A stretch of DNA of 64,000 nt, taken from assembly GCA_037976565.1 (NCBI GenBank), contig CP137667.1:30804459-30868458 (forward strand), given 5' to 3'. The notes below the pieces were generated by a model. It did no database searches. It was given only the letters and a program-made list of their open reading frames with translations, and had not been told where the DNA came from. Numbering within the stretch: the first letter of the stretch is position 1; the number at the start of each line of letters is the position of its first letter. A program made the position numbers and the translations under genes. This DNA is from Mesocentrotus franciscanus (Eukaryota; Echinodermata; Echinoidea; Camarodonta; Strongylocentrotidae). Below, piece after piece: positions 52,001 through 61,002 of the stretch.

Positions 52001-55000
52001 TTTTACCTAACCAACCTTTCCCAATAATTTCAACGTAGATTATTTTATAATAATAAATATATAATAAATAATTATGTCCATTTGGCTGATTCTTATGTTT
52101 ATTACACTATTTTAATGCAGGAGCTGAAACCCTTGGAAACAACATTCCAGTTGGCATTGTACTCAAAACGGTGTCATGAAAAGTTGATACGGCTCTTCAG
52201 ATGGTATGAAGACCAATATGGGAAGGCTATGAAAACGTCTGTAAGTATGTCCCCAGTCGTAATAGAAAGTTTCATCATGTTTGTAGGTTTCAGTAGAAAT
52301 TCAAAACGTAAAGGCATATGGAAGGTTTAGAAGTTATGTAAATGTCATAATAATAATATAATAATAATGGTGGCTTATTATATAGCGCACATGTTCGTCA
52401 CAACGTGACGCTCCTGGCGCTGCCCTGATTATTACCCTGGCTTTAGCAAGGCCATGAAGGCGCTCTAGCATTTCAAGGAATTATTTCCTGCCAGGTACCC
52501 ATGTACAACACCTGGGTTGAGTGTGGCAAATGTAGATCACTGTCATGCCAAAGGACATTAGTGCCGCGACGGGACTCGAACCACGGATGTTGTGATCGAC
52601 AGTCCGGCGACATAACCACTCGACCACGACACCTCTACGCAATAATCATAAAAGGAACCCAGTGCACCATTTGCACTCCTTCTTTACTACATGAATGTTC
52701 TATGCCTGTGCTCTCCACTATAAGAAATTGAATTATTAGTAAATTTGTTACTATTATTATAAATGTTGATATTATTGTCTCGCCTGCATAGCAGAAGCAA
52801 GCGTAGGCGCCGCTTTTCCGACAGCAGTAGCGGCGGCAACACAAAAACTTATCCTTAGGTCAATTTTTTAAAATAAGTTCCTATTTCATAAAACTTGGAC
52901 ATAAGGGTTATCCAGTATCACCAATTGTGTGACTAGAATTTCAGGTCACAAAGTCAAGGTCAACACTCTTTTCAGTTCATTAAACTTGGGTCTCAACATC
53001 AAACAATGAACCTAAGATTTCATGATTGCACTATTGTGTAATATTTTCAAAAACATTCAAAGGTGCAGACTCCTCCAACAAAGTTAGCATTTGAATTGTT
53101 TCCTTGTCTTTCAGATGTTTTTATGCTTGCAAGGTCTCACTGAAGTTGACAAATTTGATGTGCTATGCAAGTTGGTCAATGGCACGTTAAAAGTGGAGGA
53201 GGTGAAGGTAGAAGCTACGCGTCTGAAGCGGCTGAGTACCATCAAGCATATCTTCAAAGAGCTGACAAAGAAGGCAACATGGGAGGAATGCTGTGAAGAG
53301 TTTCCAGCACATACACAGACTGCAGCTCTTGATTATTTCATGAGTGAGTACAACACAAACTAATGACTGAAAGAAATGTGATTATTTTCCTTTTCTAAGG
53401 GATTAATACATATAAAGCCCACCACACGCTATACAATTCGACTGCAACCAGATTTTTCTACAAATGGTATTTTACATTAACTTTGAAAGTTAAAACGAGT
53501 AAAATTATATTATTTAAGGTTCGAAATAAATATAAGAATACTGAAATCAAAATAGCCATGAATTTCAACATTAGTCTTGATACGACTATTTAGAACTTTG
53601 GTCAGTATGATTTTCCATGTTTGAATGTTGACATTAAGTATTACAACATTTTTTCTAAAGTGCAGTGGGCAGTGTTGTCACTACGGTGGTCGGCGCTGGT
53701 CGGAGCCTTCCACCACTCAAAAATTCCAACAGGCACTCAATGTAATATTAAGCCCACCAGACCAGTACTAATTTCCCCCATGACAATGAAAAATGCTGAA
53801 ATTTTGATACAAACACATAATTGTGGTCCTTGCCAGCAGTTTCAGTGAGAAAATTTGCGCATGCAGTGGGGTGTCATTTCCACCACTAGAAAATGGCTGG
53901 TAACAACACTGGTGACAACACTGGTGATGGGCTTAAGATATTTTACTTTTTGTTAAAGAACTGGTTTGATGGTTCTCCTTGATAAAAGATTAAAGCTCTT
54001 GAATTTTTTCTTTCTTCAACTTTACATATAGCTCAATGTGAATACTATGTGGACTATTTTTCACATACCGGGTAGACTGATCCATTTTTTTGCTTCTGCT
54101 CCTCTGATCAGAATTGAAAGTTTTATCATAAATTGAACTACATGCAGTAATCGTTCAGATCAAGTTCTCTTTCACCAAGAATCAGCAGTGTTTCTTTCAA
54201 TTATGTGGTGTTACCATGAAAGATAAAAAGAATTGGTTTATTGAGATAAAATGACATCCAATATGATAGCTAAAACTTGGAATTTGTTAATTTCAAAAGT
54301 AAAATATGCGTATCATAAAAGAACCTCGGTATAAATCATATAGAAAATATGAAAACATGATATAGAATTAATGTTTTCATAGTTTAAAAAATCTTGTAAT
54401 TCTATATTATTTGTAATACTTTCCTACATATATAAAGCTGACGTATCATCTTCTCAACCATGAGGATTTACCTGCATGGAAACGCCACTCCAAAAAAAAA
54501 ACTTGAAAGAATAATTATATCAAACAGTTGGTCATCAAATATTTCTTATCATAAAGTAACCAATTTTAATTCAATATTTGAACAGGTATGAACTTCAAAA
54601 AGACAGTGCCAATGGAGTTCATCGAATATATAAGAGATGCAGAAAATGGTGCTAAAAATGGAATCTCATCATATGAGCATCTAAGAATGGCTCCGGTTTC
54701 ACTGATAGTTGTAGAAGTGGTAAGTGATACATGCTATTGGATGTAATCTATGTGCATACATGTATATAGATAGGATGAAGACTGTTCGGTGTTTGAAAAT
54801 AAGATGTATGATATTGAGATATGACTAGGATTTGAACATATTCATGCAAGTACTTATAATTTCAGTCCATAGCTTTTACACCCATTCAGCATTTTTTATT
54901 ATTTCAGAGTAAAATGATGAGGGAATGCTTGAATAAAGCTCTCAGATTCTGAAAGAAATATATGCATACATACACATTTCAGATCAGAGTTTACCTTTTA

Positions 55001-58000
55001 AAATGCAGCTAATGCAGAAGTAGAGCCTGTTATACTACGGGTATATATTTCTCATCACTCCAAAGAGCCTATGATACTCTCCTCATTTTTAACATTAATA
55101 TATGGATATATTGAAGAGACCATAGTCGTAAAGGAAAAGAAACTAGGGGTGGTGTCAATCTAGCTCACAAACATGGATGATCTAGAGTTAGAGGGGCAAA
55201 GAATATTTACATGTTTGTCCATTACTATAACTAAGGTCATTCTTAAACTATTAGATATGAAATAACGAAGGTTTTTTTTCTTCCTCTCTATCTACAAAAC
55301 AGAAATCTAAAGAATCAGGGACCCTGAAGAGAGTGTTGGAAAACTTGAAAAATGGGAGTAAACATGTTGCAGTTATCGCCGAAGGTTTACAGGTAGCTGC
55401 TAAATGGCAGAACGAGATGCGAAGACAGGGTTTCAGTCTCCTGCATGAAGCTGCCATCATCAAGGAAACTCGGGGTTCGTAGAATAGTTTCATTGAGTAA
55501 TTCAAATATTCAAATTAGTTTGGTTTTATTCAGAGCGATGACACAAATGACTTGGTACATATCTCTTTGAATATTTTCTATATAAACTGGTTTGCCAGGA
55601 GAATCTGATGTCCAAACTTGATCAGTATAAAAAAAAACGAAGGGGTAGTCTTTACAATCTTAAAGAACTGTATTAATGATATGACTTAAGAGCAATATTT
55701 TAAATAGTAAAACAAAGTATTATGTAGCACATGAATTTCAAAAATACAAAAGAAAATATGGTGGAAGTGGATGATTAATTAAGCTTTACAATCTGTTAAC
55801 AGTAAACACAATTGTAGCTGTCAATACCATATAGTCTGCTTTAGAAATCACATCTCTGCTATTATACCAAACTTGACATTACATGTATCTTCCGATACGT
55901 GTTACCATTATGCACACTTTACGGTAGTTAAGAGAAGCACAAAGAACGATTCAAGATTTTATGTGTCGCTCCATACATGAGACATTTTCACTCAACACTA
56001 TTTTACTCAATGAATAATTTTTTTCATTCATGATTTTGATTTTGCTTTTAAGTGGGGTAATGTGGAAATTTTGCTATGGTCGACTCACAACTTTGCAAAT
56101 AAAAATAAATATTAATAAAATGGCTGGATTTTTAACAATTCCAAGCACCTTCTTAGTCGGTTTCTACTCAGCAAGAACTAGTGTTCAATATGTACACAAT
56201 TTGCCCATCAATTCGTTATTGAAAATGTATTCTGTTGAAAACGGTCAATAAATCTTCCTTATGGCATATTTTCTTATTTGTTTCAATATCATACGGTAAC
56301 TGGTTTTGAACAAAGGCACAACCAATCCCAATGGCACCAATTGTAACCTGTGTGATTAGGCTTCTGACTCGGGCTTATACTGGAGATGGACCAAACAATT
56401 TGTTAGGCGATTGTTATTACCTGTTGGGTCACATTTTTATCTCCTCTCCTTGCAGTTTGTCACCTCATAATTGGAGCAGGAGAAGAAGGAAGCCGTCTAT
56501 CAAGATCTGAAATCCCAATGATCCTCCAAGAAGAACATGCATTTCAGACCTTGATAGAACAGTTGACAGACCATGGAGATGAAATATCCATGGCAGAAGA
56601 AATGCAAGGTAGATAGCAAACTTTTTTTCACTTAAAAATTCTGAAGAAATTTGATTCCAAGTAATCTTCAGATTTAGGAAGATTACGGTTTTGGGTCAGT
56701 GGTTACACTTTGAAAGAAACTGACGGACTTAAACATACTGAGAAATAACAGTCATGTAGTAGAGGTAGTTGTATATACTGTTATAATTTCTAATCATGAA
56801 TGCAATAGGAATCTTTGCTGAATAACATGTATTCATGCTAGTATAAGGACGAGTACTGCCTACAGATTTGGGTGATTTGGACCACACATGCATGTTGATT
56901 GCAAATTTGGGGCCAGTAAATAAAACTTCTTTACTAGTTAAAACCATTTATATAGTCTGTAGAAATCATCCTTTATTTGTTTGCATTCCCTGTTTATCCT
57001 GTCTGAATATTCTTTTGCAGTTCTGTAACCTTTCACACACAAAAACTCATTGGCTATGGGAACTGGGTGGTCACTGTCTGTATTAAGCTGATGGTAGTTT
57101 GAGAATTCAGTGTTTAAGTGTTTGAAAGCTCATGAAAATAAGTTTGATTTGGTATTATGAAGTTAGGGTTAATTATATATTAGAAAATACCCTGTGAAGA
57201 AAGGAAGATATAACATTGAAAATCTAATTTTGGTAACTTTACATTTTCACTAGATGTCCAAACAGCTGTCTATCTGTTGTCCTAGTTGCTGTTTGTATGT
57301 AAAATAATACCTCTTTTTGAGAGACCCTGATGTTTTAAATGCCACTTGGGAAAATCAGGGAATTTTATATTCCTAACACAATATTGTGTTTATACACCTA
57401 TGTACAAGACACATATAGAAATGACAGATCTTTACATCCATTAGTAAATATTAAAAGTTATATTAACAGAAAGAAAATATTCAAGAATATTTGATTATTT
57501 TTCAGAGGTAAAATTACAATACTAATAAGATTTTAGAGTTAGCTGAAAATCGGTCCTTGAAGCAAACTTTCAAGTTGAATTTTGTGCAGTTGTTTCATTC
57601 TGACCAGATATAATCTGTGGAACAACTAGGGTTCGCTCAATTGTCACTGGACATATTCGTAGCTGGGGTGACAAGACCTTGTATCTCAAATTTTGGGGAA
57701 AATCACTATTGTTTTTTTAATGACTAGATGATCTAACAAGTGATGACCTGTCCTAATCCCAGCTGTCTATCTCCAAAAAAATGAAGCCACTACACCATGT
57801 CAAAGGGAAGACTATCCCATTGGATACAGTGTTATGGCAGCCATGTTTTTCACTCTCCTGAACATTAAACTTTTTTGAAATGTTTTGTCGCCCCAGCAGC
57901 GCTGTGTGAGAGTGAATATGTAGTGATGTTGAGAAAATTGTAGGACAATCGATCTTTGGTACTTACACCTTTATATTGCAATATGATAAAAATTGGCATT

Positions 58001-58183
58001 GTAAAATGTTGGTTCAAGTATTTATTGCATGCAGTGTTCTCCTTATTCTTAAACCTCATTGCAGAGCTCAGCAGCATAGCAAGCTCCCTTGGTCGACGTG
58101 CAAGAGTCATGGGCAGGAAAGGAGAGCTTTCCAGAGTAGTGGACGCTACACTAGAGGATTCAGATGAAACAGATATAGAGTAG
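36824..58183 (+). CDS. Ten-exon gene for a ParB/sulfiredoxin-fold-like protein (complete copy, contig 3)
   Basis: I reconstruct ten exons: 36824-37072, 47279-47504, 49128-49374, 50494-50741, 52121-52240, 53115-53343, 54586-54719, 55303-55474, 56456-56608 and 58065-58183. Every junction keeps phase, and all donors are GT and acceptors AG. The product is about 632 residues. Residues 1-158 are hydrophilic and low in complexity, with a basic RRKKQK cluster that could be a nuclear signal. Residues about 159-275 look like a ParB N-terminal fold: VPLRTL strand, helix, LPVLV strand, YVLLGGYSLFEALLDL where ParB has its GERRxxA motif, then LTPTEALQVGALFQQEQ matching the ParB 'ltdeealelalieN' helix. Residues 325-440 are helical and HTH-like. 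Residues 470-545 weakly recall a methyltransferase core. The C-terminus is acidic. Exon 4 here lacks two C's that the contig 2 copy has, so this copy is frameshifted as assembled. The gene is not a named family I recognise. The fold call is moderate; the function is unknown. Confidence 0.72.
37114..37248. mobile_element. 135-bp foldback element
   Basis: Ends TAGACCGAAAATTTCTGTCT and its inverse; the arms (about 55 bp) cover most of the element. The flanks ACTTTGAGT and AGTTCGAGT agree at 7 of 9 bases, a decayed 9-bp target duplication. It is a deletion derivative of 37430-38108. Confidence 0.82.
37430..38108. mobile_element. 679-bp foldback element with 9-bp target duplication
   Basis: It is almost entirely a palindrome: arms of about 330 bp around a short centre at 37761-37786 (CAATGGATGACGTCATC...). 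Ends are TAGACCG...CGGTCTA. The 9-bp flanks are GATGAACCC on both sides (37421-37429 and 38109-38117). Long arms with a 9-bp duplication fit a Mutator-like foldback element. It lies in intron 1. Confidence 0.88.
38118..38269. repeat. 152-bp inverted-repeat element with a telomere-like core
   Basis: Arms begin GGGCTAACTCAGACCAAAGA and end in the near-inverse TCTTTGGGCTGAGTTTGCCC. The unpaired centre contains three CCCTAA units (38186-38203). It abuts the preceding foldback element's target duplication directly. Confidence 0.8.
38524..38865 (+). mobile_element. tRNA-derived SINE, diverged relative, in intron 1
   Basis: A box-like TGGTCTAGTAG near 38530 and B box GGTTCAAATCC at 38581-38591. The body shares GCAGCACTAATG and CACCCAGGTGTTAAATGGGTAC with the other SINEs. 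The tail ends in TATAAAGCGCTTAGA. Confidence 0.72.
39150..39929. mobile_element. 780-bp TTAA MITE with long inverted ends
   Basis: TTAA at 39146-39149 and 39930-39933. Ends AGGCCAAGTCCACTCC and GGAGTGGACTTGTACT. Inverted arms extend about 200 bp (AATAAGAAAGTTATGAATTT on one side, its inverse on the other). No ORF. Confidence 0.82.
40430..40950. repeat. Diverged interspersed repeat with GTCAAGGTCA core (intron 1)
   Basis: Contains CAAGGGTTATCAAGTATA, GGTCACAAAGTCAAGGTCAA and a terminal CAGGTGAGACTGC related to the repeat at 52750-53000. No coding signal. Confidence 0.5.
41290..41905. repeat. Three diverged tandem units of about 205 bp
   Basis: Each unit carries GCTAAGACCATAG, CTCTTGCA, CCATACTC, a G-rich tract (GGGGTGACTTTGA) and a GCTAGC..TCAGAGAAAATA block. 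Units start near 41297, 41539 and 41750. The following 41930-42420 region holds two further diverged units of another repeat (AATTTTAATGAAAAGAATGA). Confidence 0.72.
42686..43350. mobile_element. Composite of two head-on TTAA MITE copies
   Basis: One copy starts after TTAA at 42682-42685 with AGGTAATGTACTACATG. A second, opposite copy starts near 43109 with AGATACCATGTCCCTTTTGC. Between them the segment with ATTGATGTAGACAAATGCTC is duplicated in tandem. The contig 2 counterpart (35920-36302) is cut by the gap. Confidence 0.65.
47279..47504 (+). CDS. Exon 2 (acidic and Gln-rich linker with basic cluster)
   Basis: The exon lies between the acceptor CATTGTAG and the donor GTGAGA, entering in phase 0 and leaving in phase 1. 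It encodes an acidic stretch (TEDADIEALREQFPDTENF), an FQFQPQFQ repeat and a RRKKQK basic patch typical of a nuclear signal. The contig 2 copy (17727-17956) has four extra bases, GATC, near its 5' end, which break the frame. Confidence 0.75.
49128..49374 (+). CDS. Exon 3 (core of the ParB-like domain)
   Basis: The acceptor TTACTAG and donor GTATGT flank 247 bp, phase 1 in and phase 2 out. It encodes GVVEVPLRTLKRASREF, an amphipathic helix containing VEAFKAALKANKG, LPLLPVLVEG, and YVLLGGYSLFEALLDLSNDD. The strand-helix-strand-GGxxxxEAL order matches the N-terminal ParB/sulfiredoxin fold. The conserved GERR arginines of ParB CTP binding are replaced by GGYS, so canonical CTPase activity is doubtful. 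Confidence 0.78.
50494..50741 (+). CDS. Exon 4 (end of the ParB-like domain; frameshifted in this copy)
   Basis: The acceptor CTGCTACAG precedes RRVLVQVHEGLTPTEALQVG and a helix rich in Gln and Glu, then MHDIDETEE. The reading frame hits a stop just after GAGGAGCCCC because this copy has four C's. The contig 2 copy has six C's and stays open for another 23 codons to the donor. Restoring those two bases makes the exon 250 bp and phase 0 at its end, as exon 5 requires. This is either a homopolymer error or a real loss-of-function allele. Confidence 0.72.
51318..51792. mobile_element. TTAA-type MITE (contig 3)
   Basis: The same intron 4 insertion in contig 3, with TTAA at 51314-51317 and 51793-51796. 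Confidence 0.85.
52121..52240 (+). CDS. Exon 5
   Basis: The 120-bp exon runs from the acceptor TTTTAATGCAG to the donor GTAAGT, phase 0 to 0, and encodes 40 residues of helix-forming sequence including HEKLIRLFRWYEDQYGKAMK. It is identical in length in all three copies. Confidence 0.75.
52338..52638 (-). mobile_element. tRNA-derived SINE (contig 3, intron 5)
   Basis: Inverted partner of the two copies above. It is antisense to the ParB-like gene. Confidence 0.8.
52750..53000. repeat. Interspersed repeat with GTCAAGGTCA core (intron 5)
   Basis: Contains GTCTCGCCTGCATAGCAGAA and GGTCACAAAGTCAAGGTCAA. Copies: about 2340-2570 and 12230-12460 (inverted), and a diverged one at 40430-40950. The direct AGGTCA-like half-sites resemble nuclear-receptor sites, but here they are part of a repeat. 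Confidence 0.55.
53115..53343 (+). CDS. Exon 6 (helical, HTH-like segment)
   Basis: The acceptor CTTTCAG and donor GTGAGT flank 229 bp (phase 0 to 1). It encodes a Cys- and Lys-rich helical region. KFDVLCKLVNGTLKVEEVK resembles the first helices of a helix-turn-helix as found after ParB-fold domains, but that is inference. The contig 2 copy (11880-12108) and contig 1 copy (1991-2219) keep the frame. Confidence 0.75.
54586..54719 (+). CDS. Exon 7
   Basis: The acceptor TTTGAACAG and donor GTAAGT flank 134 bp (phase 1 to 0), encoding SMNFKKTVPMEFIEYIRDAE and ending in APVSLIVVEV, a buried-strand-like segment. Both left-hand copies have four A's where this one has five, and so are shifted. Confidence 0.72.
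55303..55474 (+). CDS. Exon 8 (methyltransferase-like segment)
   Basis: The acceptor CTACAAAACAG precedes 172 bp. The end is set by phase: a GTTCGT donor at 55475 gives phase 1, matching exon 9. It encodes a helix, the strand HVAVIAEG, the helix AAKWQNEMRRQGF and the strand SLLHEAAIIKET. This order is reminiscent of the C-terminal half of N4/N6 DNA methyltransferases, but no catalytic DPPY is present. Confidence 0.7.
56456..56608 (+). CDS. Exon 9
   Basis: The acceptor CTCCTTGCAG and donor GTAGAT flank 153 bp (phase 1 to 1). It encodes HLIIGAGEEGSRLSRSEIP followed by Glu-rich helices. No motif is recognised. Confidence 0.72.
58065..58183 (+). CDS. Exon 10 (acidic C-terminus and stop)
   Basis: The acceptor CCTCATTGCAG opens the last 38 codons, ending in ATLEDSDETDIE and TAG. 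Here the mid part reads GRRARVMGRKGELSR. The contig 2 copy lacks one base and then five bases and reads GRRQESWAGELSR before rejoining the frame. A TTAA-type MITE begins 26 bases after the stop and would be part of the 3' UTR. Confidence 0.75.
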
Positions 58184-58208
58184 TGTAGTTCATGTTCAGT
58201 TGTGTTAA

Positions 58209-58690
58209 AGATACTATGTCCCTTTTGCAGGCAACATCAAATTCTGTAGAACTTTGCAGGAATTATGAATATGTCATGTATGTCCTAACTGTGAAATTTA
58301 AACATTAGCAGTATCCTTATATTCAAATTATGCAAGGAAAACCGTTTACTTTCTAGACTTCCCTGTCATCTTTTTTTCTTTGGTAATAACATACATTAAA
58401 TGAGCTGTACCAGGTACATGTACATGAGCATTTGTCTACATCAATAACCCACTACTTGTAATGGCCAAAATTATACTGATTGAATCTTTGTGCAGCACAA
58501 AACGTACGACCAGTACAAGGGTCTGAAAATTAGACTATTACTTAGGTGATTGCAATCACTTATTTTGATTCGACAACTAATGGTCGTTTTTTCCCACAAA
58601 AAACATTTTCAAACCCTTTCGTTTTGAGGAAGTTCTAAATATGTATTGTCTTTCAAATGCTATTGGTATGTAACCTTTTCATTATATTGA
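58209..58690. mobile_element. MITE half attached to the minisatellite (contig 3)
   Basis: It starts AGATACTATGTCCCTTTTGC directly after TTAA (58205-58208), 26 bases past the stop codon of the ParB-like gene, and continues into the 33-bp array. It is the inverted partner of 6416-7026. Confidence 0.72.
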
Positions 58691-58826
58691 GCTGTGGATT
58701 GGTGTAGGCGAAGGTGAATATATCCTTGTTCAGTTGTGATAATGAAGAAAAATATTAAAGGTTCGGTTTTGCTTATTAAGATTTATCCTCATTAGGTTGC
58801 GTAAACAAACATGATTATATCCTAGC

Positions 58827-60145
58827 TGTCAAACGAAGATAAATTTATCCTCGTTGAGCTGTCAAACGAAGATAAATTTATCCTCGTTGAGCTGTCAAAC
58901 GAAGATAAATTTATCCTCGTTGAGCTGTCAAACGAAGATAAATTTATCCTCGTTGAGCTGTCAAACGAAGATAAATTTATCCTCGTTGAGGTGTCAAACG
59001 AAGATAAATTTATCCTCGTTGAGCTGTCAAACGAAGATAAATTTATCCTCGTTGAGCTGTCAAACGAAGATAAATTTATCCTCGTTGAGCTGTCAAACGA
59101 AGATAAATTTATCCTCGTTGAGCTGTCAAACGAAGATAAATTTATCCTCGTTGAGCTGTCAAACGAAGATAAATTTATCCTCGTTGAGCTGTCAAACGAA
59201 GATAAATTTATCCTCGTTGAGCTGTCAAACGAAGATAAATTTATCCTCGTTGAGGTGTCAAACGAAGATAAATTTATCCTCGTTGAGGTGTCAAACGAAG
59301 ATAAATTTATCCTCGTTGAGGTGTCAAACGAAGATAAATTTATCCTCGTTGAGCTGTCAAACGAAGATAAATTTATCCTCGTTGAGCTGTCAAACGAAGA
59401 TAAATTTATCCTCGTTGAGCTGTCAAACGAAGATAAATTTATCCTCGTTGAGGTGTCAAACGAAGATAAATTTATCCTCGTTGAGCTGTCAAACGAAGAT
59501 AAATTTATCCTCGTTGAGCTGTCAAACGAAGATAAATTTATCCTCGTTGAGCTGTCAAACGAAGATAAATTTATCCTCGTTGAGCTGTCAAACGAAGATA
59601 AATTTATCCTCGTTGAGCTGTCAAACGAAGATAAATTTATCCTCGTTGAGCTGTCAAACGAAGATAAATTTATCCTCGTTGAGGTGTCAAACGAAGATAA
59701 ATTTATCCTCGTTGAGCTGTCAAACGAAGATAAATTTATCCTCGTTGAGGTGTCACACGAAGATAAATTTATCCTCGTTGAGCTGTCAAACGAAGATAAA
59801 TTTATCCTCGTTGAGCTGTCAAACGAAGATAAATTTATCCTCGTTGAGCTGTCAAACGAAGATAAATTTATCCTCGTTGAGCTGTCAAACGAAGATAAAT
59901 TTATCCTCGTTGAGCTGTCAAACGAAGATAAATTTATCCTCGTTGAGCTGTCAAACGAAGATAAATTTATCCTCGTTGAGCTGTCAAACGAAGATAAATT
60001 TATCCTCGTTGAGCTGTCAAACGAAGATAAATTTATCCTCGTTGAGCTGTCAAACGAAGATAAATTTATCCTCGTTGAGGTGTCAACGAAGATAAATTTA
60101 TCCTCGTTGAGCTGTCAAACGAAGATAAATTTATCCTTATTAAGC
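58827..60145. repeat. 33-bp minisatellite, about 40 units
   Basis: The unit is AGCTGTCAAACGAAGATAAA plus TTTATCCTCGTTG. It contains the perfect 12-bp palindrome GATAAATTTATC. Units are nearly identical, with a recurrent AGCTGTC/AGGTGTC variant. Because 33 is a multiple of 3, several frames stay open for over 400 codons; these are not genes. Degenerate units (58690-58826) join the array to the adjacent MITE. Confidence 0.95.
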
Positions 60146-60551
60146 TGTAATAGTAATAGATTTGTACACAGTCGTATTTATTTGTATTCAGTGGTACATA
60201 TTAAATTGTATAGTACATTTGCATATCTTGTTTTCATTTGTTTCAATTATTTGTCAAGAGTGACCGACATTCCTTTATGTTTAAATGATAATTGAGTGAA
60301 GAGACTTGAGGGCGTGTGTAGAACAGAGATCGATAAGTCAGATGTGTGGGTGGTAGTGTGCGGAGATGTGAAAGAAAAATCAAGGAATCAGTTTGATGAA
60401 ATTTTGAGGAAAAGTGAACAAAAATTCGTTCGTTTTGAAAAGATATACTGTTAAACGCGAATTGCCGCAGTGGTAATGCTAACCGGATGGAAAAAAAGCT
60501 TATTTCTATATGATGTTTGTATAGCCCAAGGTACTGAAATAAAAAAATACT

Positions 60552-60570
60552 CCCTCCTCTCTCTCTCCCC

Positions 60571-60601
<31 letters not shown>

Positions 60602-60645
60602 TCCCTCTCTCTTCCTCTATTTCTCTTTCTCTCTATTTTCCTGAT
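60552..60645. repeat. CT/AG simple repeat
   Basis: A long run of CTCTCT with C and T interruptions. It makes a 63-codon Ser/Leu-only ORF that is not a gene. Confidence 0.92.
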
Positions 60646-60822
60646 AGCATATTTTAATTGATTCTCGCTCGTGTCGTTTTAACATTACATATTTGAAAAA
60701 CCAGCAAACAAAGAAATAACAAAATGAATGAATTAAAACAAAACTGAAAACGATATTTTTAAGTTAACATTTGAATAAAAAGCTAATCAAGCTAAATAAA
60801 TTGATGTTTTAATTTGACTTAC

Positions 60823-60871
60823 CTTGATAAATCAAACAGCATATTGAAACTGCAATCAAAACCTGGGACAT
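60823..60871 (-). CDS. Candidate first exon encoding a signal peptide
   Basis: On the minus strand an ATG at 60871 encodes MSQVLIAVSICCLIYQ plus one base of the next codon and runs into a perfect GTAAGT donor (60822 down). A short N-terminus followed by a hydrophobic core is signal-peptide-like. TATTTAA at 60996-61002 would place a TATA box about 125 bases upstream. I found no second exon between here and the minisatellite, so it remains a candidate only. Confidence 0.33.
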
Positions 60872-60995
60872 GATAGGAATTAGAGATGACTTTTGTCGAA
60901 GTGATTGTCTTTGGACTAGAGAGAATGAGCTGACAAACATGATTAGTCTTCCTTCAATCGCTGTGAATGAACGGCAAAGTGAAAGACCGTCTTGC

Positions 60996-61002
60996 TTAAA
61001 TA
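60996..61002 (-). promoter_or_regulatory. TATA-like box for the candidate exon at 60823
   Basis: TATTTAA on the minus strand, preceded by CTTGGG and at a plausible distance (a start site near 60970 would give a 5' UTR of about 100 bases). Confidence 0.25.

Larger units (their letters stand above)
42951..60126. repeat. Right arm of the long inverted duplication (contig 3)
   Basis: This is the inverted partner of 5300-36306. It lacks Tn1 and Tn2 and retains their unoccupied target sites at 47122-47123 and 45026-45027. Similarity stops at about 42951, where contig 2 runs into the gap after a few unmatched bases. Confidence 0.93.

Noticed and set aside
58854..60295. Open frames of over 400 codons through the 33-bp array
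   Set aside because: The unit length is a multiple of three and lacks stops in several frames, so openness is automatic. There is no start context, splice signal or codon bias.
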